Source: Streptomyces acidiscabies (lineage in GTDB: Bacteria > Actinomycetota > Actinomycetes > Streptomycetales > Streptomycetaceae). Taken from it: a stretch of 64,000 nucleotides of DNA. A program made the position numbers and the translations under genes. Shown here in pieces: positions 60,294 through 64,000 of the stretch (position 1 is its first letter; each line of letters starts with the position of its first letter). Location of the stretch: assembly GCF_020010905.1 (NCBI RefSeq), contig NZ_JAGJBY010000001.1, positions 1,012,001-1,076,000 on the forward strand, read 5' to 3'. The notes under the pieces are model-generated. The model was not told the DNA's origin and searched no databases. It saw only the letters and a list, made by a program, of their open reading frames with translations.

Positions 60294-60439
60294 TCAGTCG
60301 GAGGTCGGCTCCAAGTAGTACTCGTGAGCGGCGCGAGCTTGGCCGCCTGTTCCGCCGTCACCCGGTAGACGTCACCGAGGTGGTCGGGGTGAGTGATGTG
60401 GAATACCTCGGCGATGGTCTGATCGCCGAGGTGCGTCAC
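60294..60439 (-). pseudogene. Small frameshifted gene remnant
   Basis: From GTG 60439 the frame reads THLGDQTIAEVFHITHPDHL and GDVYRVTAEQAAKLA, then runs on unnaturally to 60218 inside the methyltransferase gene. A one-base shift after AAKLA instead gives AHEYYLEPTSD and a stop at 60294-60296, a natural-looking end. I infer a single-nucleotide indel in a small gene of about 48 codons. No family recognised. Confidence 0.5.
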
Positions 60440-60720
60440 GTCCCACCGGTCGTCGGTGAAGTCCTCGTCCTTGCGCCTTACGCGACCGTCGCCGATTCAA
60501 CATCTGCCTTAGTGAAGTGGAGTGACCCTCACGTATCGGCAACTGACCGCAGTTCAGCGGGTCTTGCTCAAGAAGATCTGGCGTTTTCGCTTTGCGGAGC
60601 GAATCTTGGTGCTAGCGTGATACGCAACAAGACAAGAGTGGCCCCACCAGAGCCCGGAGTGTTACCAGCACTCCGCTGATGGGGCCGTGACGACAACCAC
60701 TTCGTAAGGAACCTGTCGCC
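60440..60720. other. Intergenic region with the promoter of the following gene
   Basis: Contains no supported gene. The AT-richer part near 60570-60640 (GTTTTCGCTTTGCGG ... GTGATACGC) probably contains the promoter of the 116-aa gene, whose ribosome site is AAGGA just before 60721. Confidence 0.5.
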
Positions 60721-61071
60721 ATGCGCCATTCTATCGCGCACGCCCTTTTCAGCTGCCTGCGCACCCTACTCTCCCTCGTCCTCCCCGGGACGGGCCAACG
60801 CCGTAGGGCCGCCGTGCACCCCGCCCCGGCCCCCGAGCCCGTCATCCCCGAAAGCCCCTGGTCACGGCCCTGGCTCTCGCCGTCCAAAGAGGAAGCCGCC
60901 GAGATCCTCCGCCTGCGGGCGGACCTCCAGGAGAAGGCGAAGGCCGCGTACAACCTGCGGCGCCAGCGGGAACGCCGCCGGGTGCTGGAGTTCGCGGCGA
61001 TGGGGATCGACTATCCGTACGTGTACCCGGGCTCGCCGTTCGGCCCGGACGAGTTCGAGGTGCATGTGTGA
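60721..61071 (+). CDS. Hypothetical protein, 116 aa
   Basis: A 116-residue protein with a short hydrophobic N-terminus (HALFSCLRTLLSLVLPG) and a Pro-rich linker. A charged helix (EEAAEILRLRADLQEKAKAA) and an aromatic C-terminal segment (IDYPYVYPGSPFGPDEF) follow. The AAGGAACC site upstream of ATG 60721 supports the start. The N-terminus could anchor it to the membrane. Family unknown to me. Confidence 0.65.
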   Translation: MRHSIAHALFSCLRTLLSLVLPGTGQRRRAAVHPAPAPEPVIPESPWSRPWLSPSKEEAAEILRLRADLQEKAKAAYNLRRQRERRRVLEFAAMGIDYPYVYPGSPFGPDEFEVHV

Positions 61072-61102
61072 ACTGCCGTCCACATCAAGGTAGTTGAGAG
61101 GC

Positions 61103-61588
61103 TCAGCCGGGTTTCGTCAGGTGGCTGAACGCGTCGAGGTTGCGGGTCGACTCGCCGCGTGACACCCGCCATGCGTACTCCTTGCGGATCGCCGAGGCGA
61201 AACCCAGCTCCAGCAGGATGTTGAACGCGCCGTCGGCCGCTTCGAGGGTCTGGCCCAGGAGGCGGTCGATGTCGTCCGGCGTGATCGTGGACAGCGGCAG
61301 ACGGGCCGTGACATAGATGTCCCCCAGCCCGTCGACCGCGTAACTCATGCCGTACAGCTTCAAGTTGCGTTCTAGGAGCCAGCGGTGGACGGCCGGTTCG
61401 TTCTCGTCGGGGTGGCGGATCACGAACGCGTTCAGCGAGAGGGAGTGGCGGCCGAGGCGCAGGGAGACCGTCGTCTTCAGCTTGCGGGTGCCGGGGAGTT
61501 CGGCGACGTACGTGCCCGGCTCCGGGGACTCCCAGGAGACGCCCGCGTCCCGGAGGGCTGTTTCGATCACCTCATGCTGGTCAGCCAT
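61103..61588 (-). CDS. YbjN-domain protein
   Basis: A 161-residue protein of the YbjN family (a type III secretion chaperone-like fold). It contains [40 protein letters not shown] and [14 protein letters not shown]. Actinomycete members are conserved beside mshA but their function is unknown. Its start overlaps the mshA stop by 8 bp, showing translational coupling with the mycothiol gene. Confidence 0.87.
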   Translation of the reverse strand: MADQHEVIETALRDAGVSWESPEPGTYVAELPGTRKLKTTVSLRLGRHSLSLNAFVIRHPDENEPAVHRWLLERNLKLYGMSYAVDGLGDIYVTARLPLSTITPDDIDRLLGQTLEAADGAFNILLELGFASAIRKEYAWRVSRGESTRNLDAFSHLTKPG

Positions 61589-62909
61589 GGTGCGAGCGTA
61601 CGTGCTGGACGGCGGCGGCGTAGACGTCGGCCGTGGCGGCGGCGGCCGTGTCCCAGCCGAAGCGCTGCGCGTGGGCGGCGGCGGCGTGGCCCATGCGGGT
61701 CGCCAACTCCGGTGCGTCCGCGAAGCGTTCGAGGACGCGGGCGTAGCGGGCGGGGTCGTGGCCGTCGACGAGGAAGCCGGTCTCGCCGTCGCGGACGGCG
61801 ACCGGGAGGCCGCCGACGGACGCCGCCAGGATCGGCGTACCCGTCGCCTGCGCCTCTATCGCGACGAGGCCGAAGGACTCGCTGTACGACGGGACGACCA
61901 GCACCGACGCCGCGCGGAACCAGTCCGCCAACTGCGCCTGGCCGACGGGGGGTCGGAAGCGGACGACGTCCGCGATGCCGAGGCGCGCGGCGAGTTTCTG
62001 GAGGCCCTCCGGCTTCGCGAGGCCGCTGCCGCTGGGGCCGCCGACGATCGGTACGACGATGCGGGTGCGCAACTCGGGGCGGGCGTCCAGGAGTTCGGCG
62101 ACGGCCTTCAGCAGGATGTCCGGCGCTTTCAGGGGCTGGATGCGGCCCGCGAACAGCGGGATCAGGGCGTCCGGGGGGAGGCCGAGGCGTGCGCGGGCCG
62201 CGGCTCGGCCGTCGCCCGGCGTGAAGCGGTCCAGGTTGACGCCGGGGTGGACGACCGCGACCTTCGCCGGGTCGGCGTGGTAGTGGTGCACCAACTCCGC
62301 CGCTTCTTCAGCGGTGTTGGCGATCAGCCGGTCGGCCGCGTCGACGATCTGGGTCTCGCCGATGACACGTGCCGCCGGTTCGGGGGTGTCGCCGTCGGCG
62401 AGGTTCGCGTTCTTGACCTTCGCCATGGTGTGCATCGCGTGGACCAGGGGGGCGCCCCAGCGCTGGGCAGCGAGCCAGCCGACATGACCTGAGAGCCAGT
62501 AGTGGGAGTGGACCAGGTCGTAGTACCCCGGCCGGTGGCCCGCCCACGCCTGCATCACGCCGTGCGTGAAGGCGCAGAGCTGGGCGGGGAGGTCCTCCTT
62601 GTTGAGTCCCTCATAAGGACCAGCATCCACATGACGTACTAGTACCCCGGGGGCAAGGTCCACCGTGGGAGGTAGGCCACCCGTGGTAGCCCTCGTGAAG
62701 ATCTCCACCTCGATGTTGATCGCCGCGAGGCGCTGGGCCAGCTCGACGATGTAGACGTTCATCCCGCCGGCGTCCCCGGTGCCGGGCTGGTGCAAGGGCG
62801 ACGTGTGCACGGAGAGCATCGCGATCCGGCGCGGCCTGCGCTGCGGGAGGCGCAGCCGCGGGGTCGTGGCCGGGGAGCGACGCCCGAGCCGGCTGACGTA
62901 CTGGCTCAC
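61581..62909 (-). CDS. mshA: D-inositol-3-phosphate glycosyltransferase (mycothiol biosynthesis)
   Basis: A 442-residue GT-B retaining glycosyltransferase (GT4). The N-terminal domain shows [20 protein letters not shown] and [14 protein letters not shown]. The C-terminal nucleotide-binding domain shows [20 protein letters not shown] and the EX7E motif in [20 protein letters not shown]. MshA joins UDP-GlcNAc to inositol 3-phosphate, the first step of mycothiol synthesis. GTG 62909 with GGAGGAAA upstream gives the start; the frame is open to 63047 without coding character. It is coupled to the YbjN gene and divergent from a methyltransferase gene. Confidence 0.93.
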   Translation of the reverse strand: MSQYVSRLGRRSPATTPRLRLPQRRPRRIAMLSVHTSPLHQPGTGDAGGMNVYIVELAQRLAAINIEVEIFTRATTGGLPPTVDLAPGVLVRHVDAGPYEGLNKEDLPAQLCAFTHGVMQAWAGHRPGYYDLVHSHYWLSGHVGWLAAQRWGAPLVHAMHTMAKVKNANLADGDTPEPAARVIGETQIVDAADRLIANTAEEAAELVHHYHADPAKVAVVHPGVNLDRFTPGDGRAAARARLGLPPDALIPLFAGRIQPLKAPDILLKAVAELLDARPELRTRIVVPIVGGPSGSGLAKPEGLQKLAARLGIADVVRFRPPVGQAQLADWFRAASVLVVPSYSESFGLVAIEAQATGTPILAASVGGLPVAVRDGETGFLVDGHDPARYARVLERFADAPELATRMGHAAAAHAQRFGWDTAAAATADVYAAAVQHVRSHHG

Positions 62910-63103
62910 GTGGCGTTTCCTCCTTGCTGGCGGTGCTGCGGGCATGACAGAGGGAGGCTGGCGCGCCTTCCAAGGGGGCAACAGCGGAGGGGGTGAGGCG
63001 AATTCCCGGGGCGGATACTTTTCCGAATCATTACCTTTACGTCTCAACCGTGCGGGACGTCTCGGGCAACGGCCACTCGACCCCTGCGCCTACCCTCGTA
63101 ACC

Positions 63104-63883
63104 ATGAGCCCCCGTCCCGTCGGAACCGTCACGCGCGGGACCACCAATCCCAATCGGCTGCGGCGTATGGACCGGTGGATCGCCGATGCGCACGGCGCTG
63201 TGCTGCGGCGGGCCGTGGATCCTGTCGCCGTCGATCTGGGGTACGGGGCCGCTCCCTGGACCGCCGTCGAGTTGCTGACCCGGCTGCGGGGGGTCGCGCC
63301 TCGCGCGCGCGTGGTGGGCGTCGAGATCGATCCCGCGCGCGTGGCCGCCGCCGCGCCGTACGCGCGCGAGGGGCTCGTGTTCCGGCACGGCGGGTTCGAG
63401 GTGCCGGTCGAGGGGCGGCCCGTGCTGGTGCGGGCCGCGAACGTGCTGCGGCAGTACGACGAGGACGCCGTCGCGGGCGTGTGGGAGCGGGTCTGCGGGC
63501 GGCTCGCGGACGAGGGGCTGTTCGTCGAGGGGACCTGCGACGAGGTCGGGCGGCGGCACGTGTGGGTCGCGCTGGGTCCTGAGGGGGCCCGGACCGTGAC
63601 CTTCGCCGCGCGGCTGGGGTCGCTGGAGCGGCCGTCCGACCTCGCCGAGCGGCTGCCCAAGGCGCTGATCCACCGGAACGTGCCGGGGGAGCCCGTGCAC
63701 GCGTTCCTGCGGGACTTCGACCGGGCCTGGGCGGCTGCCGCGCCGTACGCGTCGTACGGGGTGCGGCAGCGGTGGATCAGGGCGGTACGGGATCTGGCGG
63801 GGGTGTGGCCCGTCGTGGACGGGGTACGGCGGTGGCGGCAGGGGGAAGTGACCGTGGAGTGGGGGGCGTTGGCGCCTCGGTGA
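63104..63883 (+). CDS. Class I SAM-dependent methyltransferase
   Basis: A 259-residue protein. Motif I is AVDLGYGAAPWTAVELL, an unusual tyrosine-containing glycine loop shared by a conserved actinomycete family. VVGVEIDPARVAAA supplies the acidic ribose ligand. LVRAANVLRQYDEDAV and LADEGLFVEGTCDEVG follow. The substrate is unknown. ATG 63104 matches the family start MSPRPVGTVTRGTTNPNRLR; frame extension to 62993 is non-coding. It is divergent from mshA with a gap of 194 bp that should hold both promoters. Confidence 0.83.
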   Translation: MSPRPVGTVTRGTTNPNRLRRMDRWIADAHGAVLRRAVDPVAVDLGYGAAPWTAVELLTRLRGVAPRARVVGVEIDPARVAAAAPYAREGLVFRHGGFEVPVEGRPVLVRAANVLRQYDEDAVAGVWERVCGRLADEGLFVEGTCDEVGRRHVWVALGPEGARTVTFAARLGSLERPSDLAERLPKALIHRNVPGEPVHAFLRDFDRAWAAAAPYASYGVRQRWIRAVRDLAGVWPVVDGVRRWRQGEVTVEWGALAPR

Positions 63884-64000
63884 GGTGACCTCGCTCCCGC
63901 CCCTCGGCTCGTTCACCCCATCGAGTGACCGGCTGCGGGAACGCCTCCGGTGCGCCGTTCGTCACACAGGTATCGGGCGTGTCATGGCGGTGCGGGAAGT
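63884..64000. other. Right edge, no gene visible
   Basis: The last 117 bases show no gene start that can be supported. They contain a GTTCACCC heptamer-like site (63911-63918), too little to call. Confidence 0.5.

Overview
The window is chromosomal DNA of a Streptomyces-type actinomycete. It has very high GC with strong third-position bias, and it carries hallmark genes and pairings of that group: msiK, mshA, phoR-phoP facing phoU, ispD-ispF-cysS-rlmB behind carD, ANTAR/STAS/HATPase anti-sigma regulators, and XRE(DUF5753)-DUF397 pairs. The order msiK, rlmB, cysS, ispF, ispD, carD, phoP, phoR, phoU, gpmA, mshA is, from memory, the conserved core order of Streptomyces chromosomes. Blocks that differ between strains sit between these anchors.

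Layout. 0-8.7 kb: housekeeping and hypothetical genes (pentapeptide protein, MDR oxidoreductase, DAO-type FAD oxidoreductase, rhomboid-like protein, APH-type kinase, DUF4037, sugar nucleotidyltransferase). 8.9-10.3 kb: msiK with a structured leader, then tRNA-Thr. 10.6-20.1 kb: a signalling and scar region with a STAS antagonist, a stomatin, a DUF5994 remnant, an ISAs1-family element abutting a 5'-truncated CheR-PAS gene, two GAF-ANTAR proteins, a HATPase kinase and an XRE-DUF397 pair. 20.1-30.7 kb: core genes from the DoxX-type protein through rlmB, cysS, ispF, ispD, carD and a lipoprotein to phoP, phoR, phoU and a Cys-rich peptide. 30.7-37.7 kb: exported-protein cassette 1. 37.7-42.3 kb: small proteins, a PEP-mutase-like enzyme, a degenerate kinase, an MFS transporter and gpmA. 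42.6-49.2 kb: a defence and IS graveyard. 49.2-51.6 kb: a VapC-like pair and a second DUF397-XRE-HATPase module. 51.9-58.5 kb: exported-protein cassette 2. 58.6-63.9 kb: a DMT transporter, methyltransferases, a YbjN protein and mshA.

The most interesting signal is a gene cassette present twice (30718-37617 and 51917-58462). Each copy has a minus-strand gene for a very large exported protein built of ALF repeats and alanine-rich coiled coil with an unrelated C-terminus. Just downstream of it lies a roughly 128-residue candidate immunity gene. Divergently on the plus strand are a small secreted protein of one shared family and a secreted trypsin-fold protein with a beta-propeller tail. Cassette 2 ends in a papain-like domain followed by a soluble partner. 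Cassette 1 ends in glycine-rich hydrophobic segments followed by a membrane partner. Both trypsin-fold proteins have Ser in place of the catalytic His, and one has also lost the catalytic Ser. I read this as a modular exported toxin-immunity system with pseudoprotease partners.

The second major signal is a two-gene AAA ATPase/DUF4435 (TOPRIM) locus resembling PARIS-type anti-phage defence. Its DUF4435 gene is cut by an IS5-family element. Removing the element and one TAA target duplication restores an uninterrupted 287-codon frame. Beside it another IS5-family element carries an amber mutation and was itself hit by an ISAs1-family element whose two copies in the window encode identical transposases. 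Together these show layered, recent IS activity that has probably silenced the defence locus.
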